Assembly: GCF_013112225.1 (NCBI RefSeq)
Contig: NZ_JABFHI010000001.1
Span: 620,001 to 684,000 of the forward strand
Origin: Vreelandella azerica
Lineage (GTDB): Bacteria; Pseudomonadota; Gammaproteobacteria; Pseudomonadales; Halomonadaceae
DNA: 64,000 nt
Direction of reading: 5' to 3'
The notes under the pieces are model-generated. The model did not search any database and was not told where the DNA came from. It saw only the letters and a program-made list of their open reading frames with translations. A program made the translations under genes and the position numbers. How positions within the stretch are numbered: position 1 is the stretch's first letter; the number at the start of each line of letters is the position of its first letter. Positions 42,939 through 51,972 of this stretch are shown here, piece after piece.

Positions 42939-43832
42939 ATGACGACAGTTGCATTTATTGGCTTAGGTAACATGGGTGGGCCTATGGCGGCCAATCTTGC
43001 CAAAGCAGGTTTTGAGGTGCGCGCCTTTGATCTGTCTGATCAGGCTCTGGATATAGCCAAACAGCAGGGTTGCCAGGTGGCAGGCTCTGCCTTGGAAGCG
43101 GCCAGCGGTGCCGACGTGGTGATTTCCATGCTGCCTGCAGGCAAGCATGTGCGCGGGCTTTATGTCGACGGTGAAGCAGCGCTGTTTGATGGTATGGAGA
43201 AGGGCGCACTGGCGATTGACTGTTCGACCATCGACGCCGATACCGCCCGTGAGGTGGCCGCCGCAGGCGAACAGAAAGGCATCGGTTTTGTAGATGCGCC
43301 AGTCTCCGGGGGCGTTGGCGGTGCCAAGGCCGGTACGCTGACCTTTATCGTCGGTGGCAGCGAGGCGCAGTTTGCCCAGGCCAAGCCGGTGCTTGAGGCC
43401 ATGGGCAAGAATATCTTCCACGCCGGTGATCATGGTGCTGGGCAGGTGGCCAAGGTCTGCAACAACATGTTGCTGTCGATTCTGATGGCAGGCACCTGTG
43501 AAGCGATCAATATGGGGGTCAAGAACGGTCTTGATCCAGCGGTATTGTCAGAAATCATGAAGCAGAGTTCCGGCGGTAACTGGGCGCTGAATGTCTACAA
43601 CCCCTATCCTGGCGTGATGGAAAATGCCCCGGCCTCCAATGGCTATCAGGGCGGCTTTATGGTTGACCTGATGTTCAAGGATCTGGGGCTTGCCATGGAT
43701 GTCAGCCAGCTCAGCGGCTCACCGGTACCCATGGGCTCCGCTGCGCGCTCGCTGTTCAGCCTGCATCGCGCCAAGGGCAATGGCAGCAAAGATTTCTCCA
43801 GCCTGATGGAGTTCTACAAGGATGAAGCCTAG
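42939..43832 (+). CDS. mmsB: 3-hydroxyisobutyrate dehydrogenase
   Basis: 297-residue NAD-dependent enzyme forming methylmalonate semialdehyde. Rossmann motif IGLGNMGGPMAANLAKAG, substrate motif DAPVSGGVGGAKAGTL, catalytic Lys in GAGQVAKVCNNMLLS. The start is preceded by AAGGATAACAAG. The partner mmsA is not in the window, so the pathway's last step must be encoded elsewhere. Confidence 0.94.
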   Translation: MTTVAFIGLGNMGGPMAANLAKAGFEVRAFDLSDQALDIAKQQGCQVAGSALEAASGADVVISMLPAGKHVRGLYVDGEAALFDGMEKGALAIDCSTIDADTAREVAAAGEQKGIGFVDAPVSGGVGGAKAGTLTFIVGGSEAQFAQAKPVLEAMGKNIFHAGDHGAGQVAKVCNNMLLSILMAGTCEAINMGVKNGLDPAVLSEIMKQSSGGNWALNVYNPYPGVMENAPASNGYQGGFMVDLMFKDLGLAMDVSQLSGSPVPMGSAARSLFSLHRAKGNGSKDFSSLMEFYKDEA

Positions 43833-43950
43833 GTGTTGGCGGTAGCGATTTGCAGAATGGAGTGTGCATATTATCGTCCCTGAATGCCCGAGTGAGCCAC
43901 GCAGGCTGTGCCAAGCTGATAGCGATAATATGACTGCCAAGGAAGGCTTT

Positions 43951-44856
43951 ATGAATACCACCTTGCTTGACCCCACCAATGATTACGTCTTCAAGCGCCT
44001 GTTTGGCGAAACCCCTGAACTTCTGGTGGCGCTGATCAATGATCTGCGTCCAGATTTGCCCGCCATCACCGCAGTGGATATCACCAATCCCAATATTGAG
44101 TCCAGTGAATTGTCGGGTAAATATATCATCTTGGATGTACTTGCCCGCGACAACTCTGGCCACTGCTATAATGTTGAAATATAGGTACGCCGATACGATG
44201 CCTGGCATAAACGTGGGCTTTTCTATCTGGCCAGCCTGCTTAGCAAACAGTTAAGCGCCGGGGAAGATTATCAGGCACTGAATTCAGCTGTTGGCATTCA
44301 TCTGCTAGATTTTGATCTGTTTAACGCAACAGCAGGCGAGCGGCAGCAGGCCATCTGGAGTTTTGAGATGCGCGATGGTACTCAGCCGCATATATCGCTT
44401 GGGAACCTGCTGCAGATGAACCTGATCGAATTGAAGAAAGCCGACCGTCTAGGCATGTCTGACAGGCCCTTGCGGGCTTGGGTTAATTTTCTGGAGCACT
44501 GGAAAGAGGGGCTGACAATGATGGACACAAGCTACGAACCGGTCAAAAAAGCCATGGAGCGCCTGAAAGAACTTAGTGCCGATGAAGAAACCCGGCGACT
44601 GGCGTTTGTGCGTGAACGCGCCCTGCGCGACGAAATCTCTTTTATTAACGATGCTGAACGCCGAGGTCACAAAGAAGGGCGTGAAGAAGGGCTTGAGGAA
44701 GGGCGTGAAGAAGCCAAGCAGCGTGCCCTTGAAGAGAAATATCATGCTGTCCGTAAGCTGATAGCGTTAACTGAAATGTCGGATCAACTGATTGCCGAGA
44801 TTGAGCAACTGCCCGTTGAGGATGTTGCCAGACTGAGAGCTGACAGGCAGCACTGA
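43951..44856 (+). pseudogene. Rpn-family PD-(D/E)XK nuclease, interrupted by an in-frame amber codon
   Basis: Rpn/YhgA-type recombination-promoting nuclease (transposase_31 family), 301 codons with the stop counted through. ATG 43951 follows AAGGAAGGCTTT. N-terminus LLDPTNDYVFKRLFGE is typical. The catalytic Asp is in KYIILDVLARD. The E-x-Q motif should read NVEIQVRRYDAWHKRG, but a TAG at 44182-44184 stands at the Gln. The same frame stays open to 44856. The second half has LGNLLQMNLIELKK and a charged, partly repeated helix (GHKEGREEGLEEGREEAKQ). Unlike other breaks in this window, this is a base substitution (CAG to TAG would suffice), not an indel. It may be a true pseudogene or a read error. 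Confidence 0.85.
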
Positions 44857-44921
44857 ATATAAATGCCATCATCGAATGAATGGGTGGCTACCACCCAGTA
44901 GACTTGCAAAAGTTATGCAGA

Positions 44922-45868
44922 TCATTCCTCTTTAATCGATGAGGATTCTTGCTTTGCCAACTTATGATCCAGCTGTTCAAGACGGATGCAAGGCAACCCA
45001 TGCTGTACAGCGCTTTCTATCAGAGGGCCAAGAATCGCACCGCGCTCGGTGGGGCGCCTGGCCTCCAGATCCTGCAGCATCGATGCTTTGTTGCTGGCGG
45101 TATTCTCCACCACCTGCCAGACCAGTCTCAGCCAGCCCGCTTCACCTTGCCCGCCGCCTGGCGGCTGAATGCCTTGAGTCTGCATGATGGCTGCTACCTC
45201 TTTGATTACCGCATCGACCTGGCCGCAATAAGGTGAACTGCTCAGCTCACCGTTGCGTATGCCATGCAGCGCCACCAGTGGGTTGATCGCCGCATTCACC
45301 GCCAGTTTCTGCCATAGGCGCTGGTGAATATCGCCCACAGCGGTGGTTTCAAACCCTGCCTGGGTCAACTGTTGGGCCAAGACGTTTGCCAGTGCACCGT
45401 GCTGGTTATTCAGGTCACCGACAAAGGTAGGCCCACGTCCGGCGTGAACCACACCATCATCACCAGTCAGGTAGGCACCCTGAGTAGTACTAGCACATAA
45501 AACCGGCCCCGCCCATGCCTGGGTAATTCTTGGCTGAGCCAGAAAGCCGTTCTGCCACAGCACCAGCGGCGTCGTAGAGGGAAGGTTGGCAGGCAGGCTC
45601 TCGACCAGGCTTTCCAGCGCGGCCTCTGCTGTCATCGCCTTGGTAGTGATATGTACAAAATCCGGTGGAGAGAGCGCTTGTTCAGCTAGCTCTGTCACTG
45701 TGAGGATATCAAGGCGCTGCACCTTTGCTCGCCTTCGGGCGTGGTTAGCGTTTGCTGACAAAGAAGAGGGCGGCGGCTTATAACGCAGATGTCGGCCAAA
45801 GGTGCCAGTGAATGCGCCAACAGGCGGCCAATGGCACCAGGGCCGAGTATCCAGTGGGATGTGATCAT
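44922..45868 (-). CDS. panE: 2-dehydropantoate 2-reductase (frameshifted as read)
   Basis: NADPH-dependent ketopantoate reductase (pantothenate synthesis) or a relative, about 315 residues repaired. The N-terminal Rossmann motif WILGPGAIGRLLAHSLA is in one frame from ATG 45868. The rest continues in another: VHITTKAMTAEAALESL, PLVLWQNGFLAQP, then the C-terminal KLAVNAAINPLVALHGIRNGEL with the catalytic Lys and conserved Asn-Ala-x-x-Asn-Pro. The switch lies around 45705-45730, where EGEQRC... must join RLDILTVTELAEQ. It starts 4 bp after the tspO stop, so they are probably co-transcribed. Confidence 0.82.
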
Positions 45869-45872
45869 TGAT

Positions 45873-46352
45873 TCAGCTCTGTCCCTGACCACGGTTCAAG
45901 CGCAAAATAGTGGCATTGAGCGTTAAGGCAAGCAGTACCCAAAGCCAATAGGGAACCATGAGCCAGGCAGCCAGTACGCTGACGTTTGCAAACAACACAA
46001 TCGCTAGCGTTATCAAGCCTAGAAGCAGTGCGATATCCATTAGCGCGGCAGCTACCTGCTTGCGTCCAAAGAATAACCACGACCAGGCCGCATTGGCCAC
46101 TAGCTGAAGGCCATACACGGCCAGGCTTGCGGTGCGAAAAGGGGAGTCTTCGGCCATATAGATACGCCACGCCGCAATGGCCATCAGTAAATAAAGTACT
46201 CCCCAGGCAATCGGGAAAACGATATCAGGGGGTGTCCAGCGGGGTTTTTGCAGTTGTCGGTACCAGCTATCAGGGCGAAAACGAGCGCCCGTCGAGGCCG
46301 TTACAGCCACCAGCAGAACAGACACTAACAGAGCCAACAGCGAATAAAGCAT
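45873..46352 (-). CDS. tspO: TspO/MBR family membrane protein
   Basis: 159 residues with five predicted membrane segments. Motifs WYRQLQKPRWTPPDIVFPIAWGVLYLLM and NAAWSWLFFGRKQ are characteristic. In bacteria TspO handles tetrapyrroles or stress signals; the ligand here is unknown. Followed by panE on the same strand. Confidence 0.9.
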   Translation of the reverse strand: MLYSLLALLVSVLLVAVTASTGARFRPDSWYRQLQKPRWTPPDIVFPIAWGVLYLLMAIAAWRIYMAEDSPFRTASLAVYGLQLVANAAWSWLFFGRKQVAAALMDIALLLGLITLAIVLFANVSVLAAWLMVPYWLWVLLALTLNATILRLNRGQGQS

Positions 46353-46597
46353 AACTCACCTGATGTTAAATCATGATAATCAATAGATTAACAGCCTATC
46401 CAGGCGTAGGTATAGCCAAGCATTATCTTAACGACAGCAGGGATAGAAGGCGTCCTGGCGGTTTACATCTGATATTCTAACGTTCTTTGTGTGAGTGGTT
46501 CAGATTCGGCCCCCCTTGTAGAGTCGCAAGTAGCGGCCTAACCCTAGGTTGCCCACGATTAAATCAATAAGTGCAAAGGTGTAATAGAGAGCAATGA

Positions 46598-47041
46598 ATG
46601 ATTAATACCAAAATCTACAAAGCAGTGTATGAGCTGGCTGAAAAGCTGATGAAAGCCGCTGCCAAGGATGATCGAGCGTCTTTTGATGCGCTTTATGCAG
46701 ACCTGAAGGCGCTTTGCCTCGCCAATGAACATAGCGAGAAAGACCACCCTGAACAATGGGAGACACTGGCTGACTTTACCGAAGCGTTGGATGAGGCGCT
46801 ATTGATCTACCAGAAAGCGCTGGACAAAGCCGTTGCCAAACCGTCGAAAGACCATATCGCCTCGATAGGTTTTTCCATGGCAACATTACAGGTAGAAACA
46901 GGTCAGCCAGAGGCTGCCATTCAAAGCCTCCAGCAGGCCAAAGTCAGTGCGCATAAGATCGAAGATAATGACCTGAAAGCAGAAATAGATGAATTGCTTG
47001 ATCAGTTAACCCAAGGCCAGGAACCCAATTTTGACCAATAA
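46598..47041 (+). CDS. Small TPR-like hypothetical protein
   Basis: 147 residues, acidic and predicted all-helical. Two stretches look like tetratricopeptide helices (FTEALDEALLIYQKALDKAV and TGQPEAAIQSLQQAKVSAH). No catalytic motif and no signal peptide. Its 3' end overlaps the DUF1456 start by 11 bp, so the two are translated together. Function unknown; a protein-binding adaptor is possible. Confidence 0.75.
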   Translation: MINTKIYKAVYELAEKLMKAAAKDDRASFDALYADLKALCLANEHSEKDHPEQWETLADFTEALDEALLIYQKALDKAVAKPSKDHIASIGFSMATLQVETGQPEAAIQSLQQAKVSAHKIEDNDLKAEIDELLDQLTQGQEPNFDQ

Positions 47042-47504
47042 TGATATTCTCCGCCGTATCCGCTATGCCTTTGATATCAAGGATAACACCATGGTAGATA
47101 TCTTCGCGCTTGCCGATAGTCAGGTGACGCCAGCCCAGGTGTCTGCCTGGTTGAAAAAAGATGAGGATGACGACTTCATTACCATGAAAGACAAAGAATT
47201 AGCCGCGTTTCTTAACGGCTTTATCAGTTTCAAGCGCGGCAAGCGGGAAGGGGCGGCACCTAAGCCGGAAACACATCTGACCAACAATATGGTCTTCCAG
47301 AAGCTGCGGATTGCGTTAAACCTGAAAGCTGACGATATTCTGGCGGTGTTTGAACGGGTTGACTTGCCGTTAAGTCACCATGAGCTAAGTGCCTTTTTCC
47401 GTAAACCCAGCCATAAGAATTACCGGGAGTGCAAAGATCAGATCCTGCGCAATTTCCTGTTGGGCATTCAGCGCCAGATGCGCCCCGAGAGCCCTGGCAA
47501 CTAA
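47031..47504 (+). CDS. DUF1456 family protein (YehS-like)
   Basis: 157 residues made of two similar halves: TNNDILRRIRYAFDIKDNTMVDIF and TNNMVFQKLRIALNLKADDILAVF, each about 60 residues, the DUF1456 duplication. The start is TTG at 47031, since family members begin MTNNDILRRLRYAL; CAGGAA lies 6-11 bases upstream. It overlaps the previous gene by 11 bp and the convergent DUF4010 gene by 4 bp. Biochemical role unknown. Confidence 0.88.
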   Translation: MTNNDILRRIRYAFDIKDNTMVDIFALADSQVTPAQVSAWLKKDEDDDFITMKDKELAAFLNGFISFKRGKREGAAPKPETHLTNNMVFQKLRIALNLKADDILAVFERVDLPLSHHELSAFFRKPSHKNYRECKDQILRNFLLGIQRQMRPESPGN

Positions 47505-48796
47505 CTACCGCTGCCTTGAAGCCAGGCCACCGTTAGCCCTGCGGCCATAGACATCAGCATAGGGCCGGCGACCTTGATTCCCAGTGCTCTCTGGCCGACC
47601 GCCCAGGCAATACCAGACTTCACCAGATTATTGGTGGCCGCGGCGATCACAATACCCAGGACAGCCGTCTGCTGGGCAAGAGACTCCTGAGACATTCGAG
47701 TAAGAGAGAGGGTGATGGCGTCGACGTCGGCGATACCCGATGTCGCCGCCAGCATATAAATACCCAACTCTCCCAGCCAGGACTGCAAGAATTCCCCGAG
47801 GAGGAGAATTCCCACCAGGAGAATCCCGAACAACAGGGCCGGTTTCAGATCCAGCGGGTTCTGGGTCAGTTCCGGCCGGCTGACGTTGAGGCGCCCGGCG
47901 TAGCGCTTCCAGATAATCAGGGCAGGCACATAGAGCAGCAGGGTCATCACTACCACCGGCCACACCAGACTGGGCAACAGCGCCGGGCTGATTAACGCGC
48001 AATAGATCAAAATACGCGGAAACATGGTGCCGCAGGCGATCAGAATACCGCAGGCAAACTGCGGGTTGATATCGGGTGACAGCCTGGATTGTCTGGCATA
48101 GTGAAGCGTCAGGGCGGTCGAGGAACTCAAACCAGCAAACAGGCTGGTAAACAGAATCCCCTTGCGAGTACCTGCCAGGCGGATCGCAAAGTAGCCGACG
48201 AAAGACACCGAGGCGATCAGCACCACCATCCACCAGATTTCACGCGGGTTGAGCACGTCCCCAGGGCCCAGATCCTGACTGGGTAGCAAAGGCAGCATGA
48301 CCACCGAAATGGCCAGCAGCTTCAGCGCCGCATCCAGCTCGTGTTCCTGCAGCTTGTCGACCAGCCCGTGAATTTCCTGCTTGTTATCCAGAATCAGCGC
48401 CGTGACGACGGCAGCGGCGGTTGCGATTGCCGGGTCAATCGCAACGGCAATGGCGCCATAACAGAAAGTGAGCACCATACTGATCGCGCCGGTGATGCTG
48501 AAATTGCGAATATGAGTCAGCCGTTCATGGAAAGCGACAAGCGCAAAACCGACGACGCTGACCAGCAATACCGGAAAGGTCCACTCGGTGACCTCCACGG
48601 CCAGCAAGGCGGCAACGCCACCCAGCAGGCCAATGAGTGCATAGGTCCGAATGCCGGCGATCCGCTCGCCAGAGGCCTGCCTCTTGGCACCCCAGCCTCG
48701 TTCCAGGCCAATAATGGCCCCCAGCATCAGGGCAACGGCTAGGTCGATCGTTGTCTGATTGTTCGCCATAAACTGATTGGTGACTTCATCCATCAT
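47501..48796 (-). CDS. MgtC/SapB and DUF4010 family membrane protein
   Basis: 431 residues with about twelve hydrophobic segments. The MgtC-like N-terminus is ALMLGAIIGLERGWGAKRQASGERIAGIRTYALIGLLGG (shown in parts: IGLERGW and AGIRTYALIG). The DUF4010 C-terminal half includes LFAGLSSSTALTLHYAR and ATSGIADVDAITLSLTRM. Often annotated as Mg2+ transport-associated, but transport is unproven. ATG 48796 follows AAGGGGTTCC. Confidence 0.82.
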   Translation of the reverse strand: MMDEVTNQFMANNQTTIDLAVALMLGAIIGLERGWGAKRQASGERIAGIRTYALIGLLGGVAALLAVEVTEWTFPVLLVSVVGFALVAFHERLTHIRNFSITGAISMVLTFCYGAIAVAIDPAIATAAAVVTALILDNKQEIHGLVDKLQEHELDAALKLLAISVVMLPLLPSQDLGPGDVLNPREIWWMVVLIASVSFVGYFAIRLAGTRKGILFTSLFAGLSSSTALTLHYARQSRLSPDINPQFACGILIACGTMFPRILIYCALISPALLPSLVWPVVVMTLLLYVPALIIWKRYAGRLNVSRPELTQNPLDLKPALLFGILLVGILLLGEFLQSWLGELGIYMLAATSGIADVDAITLSLTRMSQESLAQQTAVLGIVIAAATNNLVKSGIAWAVGQRALGIKVAGPMLMSMAAGLTVAWLQGSGS

Positions 48797-48874
48797 GGAA
48801 CCCCTTGCTACAGACCATTGCCAATAACGATGCTACGCTGATAAACAAGTATTAAAAGTTAACTTTCGGAGCTT

Positions 48875-48935
48875 AGTTTTCAACTACCTAGGTTTTCAAC
48901 TGCCTAGGTTTTAAACATCTAGATTTCAAACATCT
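48875..48935. repeat. Tandem 15-16 bp repeat, about four copies, in the prpD promoter region
   Basis: Successive units AGTTTTCAACTACCT, AGGTTTTCAACTGCCT, AGGTTTTAAACATCT and AGATTTCAAACATCT, with a degenerate fifth (ATACTGTAAATACTA). The array ends just before the ribosome binding site AAGGAG of prpD. Confidence 0.8.
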
Positions 48936-48963
48936 ATACTGTAAATACTAAGGAGTAAACAGG

Positions 48964-50447
48964 ATGAGCGCGACTGTCGAAACCAATTTTCGTCCGGATT
49001 ACGATGACGAATTGCAGAAAATCGCCGATTACGTGCTTGGCTACACGATTAACAGCAGTGAAGCCTGGGATACTGCCCGCAATTGTTTGATGGACACCCT
49101 GGGCTGTGGCCTGCTGGCGTTACGTTTTCCGGAATGTACCAAGCACCTGGGGCCGCTGGTGGAGGGAACCCTGGTTCCTCATGGGGCGCGGGTTCCTGGC
49201 ACTTCCTTTCGTCTCGATCCGGTAAAAGCCGCCTGGGATATTGGCGCCATCATCCGCTGGCTGGATTATAACGACACCTGGCTGGCGGCAGAGTGGGGAC
49301 ATCCTTCCGATAACCTGGGCGGTATCCTGGCGGTGGCGGATCACCTTTCCCAGAAGAAGCTGGCAGAAGGTGACCAACCGCTGACCATGCGCGATGTGCT
49401 GGAAGCCATGATCATGGCCCATGAAATTCAGGGGATTCTCGCGCTGGATAATTCCTTTAATCGCGTGGGTCTCGATCATGTGGTGTTGGTGAAAGTAGCG
49501 ACGACGGCGGTGACGGCCAAAATGATGGGGGCCAACCGTGAGCAGCTACTGTCTGCTCTTTCACATGCCTGGGTGGATGGCCAGAGCCTGCGCACTTACC
49601 GCCATGCCCCCAACGCGGGGTCTCGCAAGAGTTGGGCTGCAGGTGATGCGACTTCCCGAGGCGTGCGCCTTGCCGATATTGCCATGCGCGGCGAAATGGG
49701 CATTCCAGGTGCGCTGACGGCACCCCAATGGGGCTTCTACGATGTGCTGTTCAGTCAGACCAATAAAGATCTGGCATTGAAACCCGAGCCAGCGCGCCGG
49801 TTCAGCTTTCAGCGTGACTTTGGCAGCTATGTGATGGAGCACATTCTGTTCAAGATTTCCTTTCCGGCCGAGTTTCACGCCCAGACGGCCTGTGAGGCAG
49901 CGGTCACCCTGCACCCTCAGGTGAAAGATCGCCTGAGTGATATCAGCCGGATTGTGCTGACGACCCATGACTCGGCCATTCGTATCATTTCCAAGTCGGG
50001 CGCCTTGGCCAATCCCGCTGATCGAGATCACTGTCTGCAGTATATGACCGCCGTGCCGTTAGCCTTTGGCGACCTGGTGGCGGAACATTACGAAGACGAT
50101 TTCCATACCAGTCATCCGATCATTGATCAGTTGCGTGACAAGATGGAAGTGGTCGAGGACGAGGGCTATTCGAGAGATTATCACGACCCGGAAAAACGTT
50201 CGATTGCCAATGCTATCCAAGTGTTTTTTAACGATGGTAGTGCCACAGACAAGATTGCGGTTGAATATCCCATCGGGCATCGGCGGCGGCGTGCTGAAGG
50301 GATCAAGGAGCTGGAGAAAAATTCAGGCGTAACCTGGCAACGCGTTTCCCCCACGGGCGCACGGATGAGATTTTTGAGCTGTGCAAGGAGCCCGCGCGCC
50401 TTGAGGCTTACCCAGTCAATAAGTTTATGGATTTATTTATGATCTGA
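48964..50447 (+). CDS. prpD: 2-methylcitrate dehydratase PrpD (frameshifted near 3' end)
   Basis: MmgE/PrpD family enzyme, about 494 residues repaired, closely similar in layout to E. coli Prp[61 protein letters not shown] and [15 protein letters not shown]. The methylcitrate cycle degrades propionyl-CoA, a product of valine and isoleucine breakdown. The frame is lost in the A run 50317-50321. One added A gives [20 protein letters not shown] and ends KFMDLFMI at the TGA 50445-50447. No prpB, prpC or prpR is adjacent. Confidence 0.9.
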
Positions 50448-50471
50448 ACAGCCTAGCGGTCTGAATCGCAA

Positions 50472-50502
50472 GGGGCCGTATCAACAGAGATGATACGACC
50501 CC
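50472..50502. terminator. Bidirectional terminator-like hairpin between prpD and rhlE
   Basis: GGGGCCGTATCA / TGATACGACCCC, eleven of twelve pairs, with a 7-nt loop, between convergent genes. Confidence 0.6.
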
Positions 50503-50515
50503 ATGATCAGGCGTG

Positions 50516-51769
50516 TTAGCGGCGGGCGCGGCGGCGCTGGCCGTCAGCTTTTGCGCCCTGGCCGTCGGTTTTACGCTTGGCGCGAGGCTGCTGCTGGCCA
50601 CGACGGCCATTCTCGATGGGTTCGGGCTTGGCATTTGGGTCAGGCTCAAAGCCGGGTTCAATGCGTTTGGGCAGGTTCTGCTTGATCAGGCGTTCGATAC
50701 CGCTTAGCAGGCCGTGCTCATCAACACAGACCAGGGATACCGCTTCGCCGTTGCTGCCGGCACGGCCTGTCCGGCCAATGCGGTGAACATAGTCTTCGGC
50801 GACATTGGGCAAGTCAAAATTCACCACATGGGGCAGTTCGTTGATATCCAGCCCGCGAGCGGCAATATCCGTGGCTACCAATACCTGCAGGTCACCGCTT
50901 TTGAACGCACCCAAGGCACGGGTTCTGGCGCCCTGGCTTTTATTGCCGTGAATCGCCATGGCCGGGATATCCTGCTTGGAAAGCTGTTCCGCAAGGCGGT
51001 TGGCACCATGCTTGGTGCGCGTAAACACCAACACCTGGAACCAGCCGTGTTGCTGAATCAGATGCGCCAGCAGGTGACGCTTCTGGTCGCGATCCACCCG
51101 GTAAACCGTCTGCAGGATTTTTTCAGCCGTGGTATTACGCGGGGCCACTTCAATCAGCGCCGGGTTATCCAGAAGCTGTTGGGCCAACGCCTGAATCTCA
51201 TTGGAGAAGGTCGCTGAGAACAGCAGGTTCTGACGCTTTTTGGGCACCAGGCGTAACAGCCGCTTGATATCGTGGATAAAGCCCATGTCGAGCATACGAT
51301 CGGCTTCATCCAGCACCAGGATCTCGACGCTGGAAAGGTCCACATGGCCCTGCTGGTGCAGGTCAAGCAGCCGGCCCGGGGTGGCCACCAGCACATCAAG
51401 CCCGGCTTTTAGCGCATCCACCTGGGGCTGTTGGCCCACGCCACCAAAGATAATGTGCGAGCGTAGCGATAAATGCTGGCCATATACGCTGACGCTTTCG
51501 CCTACCTGAGCGGCAAGCTCGCGGGTCGGGGTAAGTACCAGGGCTCTTACCTGGCGTTTGCCGGGCTTTTTACCGCCGGCCAGGCGCTGTAGCATCGGCA
51601 GCGTGAAACCCGCGGTCTTGCCGGTGCCCGTCTGGGCGCTGGCCAGCATGTCACGGCCTTCCAGGACAACCGGAATGGCCTTTTGTTGAATAGGGGTAGG
51701 TTGGGTATAGCCTTGCGCGGTCACCGCGCGGAGTAAATCGTCGTGCAGACCAAGTTCAGAAAAGCTCAT
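50516..51769 (-). CDS. DEAD-box ATP-dependent RNA helicase, RhlE-like
   Basis: About 417 residues from ATG 51769 (MSFSELGL), preceded by GGAGAACGC. Q motif and motif [26 protein letters not shown]; motif II DEAD ([14 protein letters not shown]); [18 protein letters not shown] and [10 protein letters not shown]. The C-terminal tail is basic and Gln/Arg-rich, typical of RhlE/RhlB relatives that remodel ribosomal or mRNA structures. Confidence 0.9.
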   Translation of the reverse strand: MSFSELGLHDDLLRAVTAQGYTQPTPIQQKAIPVVLEGRDMLASAQTGTGKTAGFTLPMLQRLAGGKKPGKRQVRALVLTPTRELAAQVGESVSVYGQHLSLRSHIIFGGVGQQPQVDALKAGLDVLVATPGRLLDLHQQGHVDLSSVEILVLDEADRMLDMGFIHDIKRLLRLVPKKRQNLLFSATFSNEIQALAQQLLDNPALIEVAPRNTTAEKILQTVYRVDRDQKRHLLAHLIQQHGWFQVLVFTRTKHGANRLAEQLSKQDIPAMAIHGNKSQGARTRALGAFKSGDLQVLVATDIAARGLDINELPHVVNFDLPNVAEDYVHRIGRTGRAGSNGEAVSLVCVDEHGLLSGIERLIKQNLPKRIEPGFEPDPNAKPEPIENGRRGQQQPRAKRKTDGQGAKADGQRRRARR

Positions 51770-51906
51770 GCGTTCTCCGCAAGCGCTCAACAAGCAAGGC
51801 ACGCAGTGGCGCTGTCGCTGAGCATAAGGTTCAAAGGCGAGGAAGGTTCATCTTCGCGGCAGCGAAGTTTGCCAGATAAAGCGCTCTACCGCGATGATCA
51901 ATTTAC

Positions 51907-51931
51907 AATTCCGCGCCTTGAGCGCGGAATT
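51907..51931 (-). terminator. Terminator-like hairpin after telA
   Basis: Perfect 10-bp stem AATTCCGCGC / GCGCGGAATT with a 5-nt loop, just past the telA stop on the minus strand. The tail on that strand is GTAAATTG, only weakly T-rich. Confidence 0.6.
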
Positions 51932-51972
51932 CGTCAGGCTGAGGGCTGTGAAGCGGTTGTTTTTCTGGCGGT

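Noticed and set aside
44640-44730. Short repeat (GHKEGREEGLEEGREE) as a possible DNA-level tandem repeat or mobile element end
   Set aside because: It is a coding repeat in the charged helix of Rpn-type proteins, with no terminal inverted repeats or target duplication.
45986-46354. 122-codon plus-strand frame over tspO
   Set aside because: Opposite strand of a clear TspO gene; no start signal.
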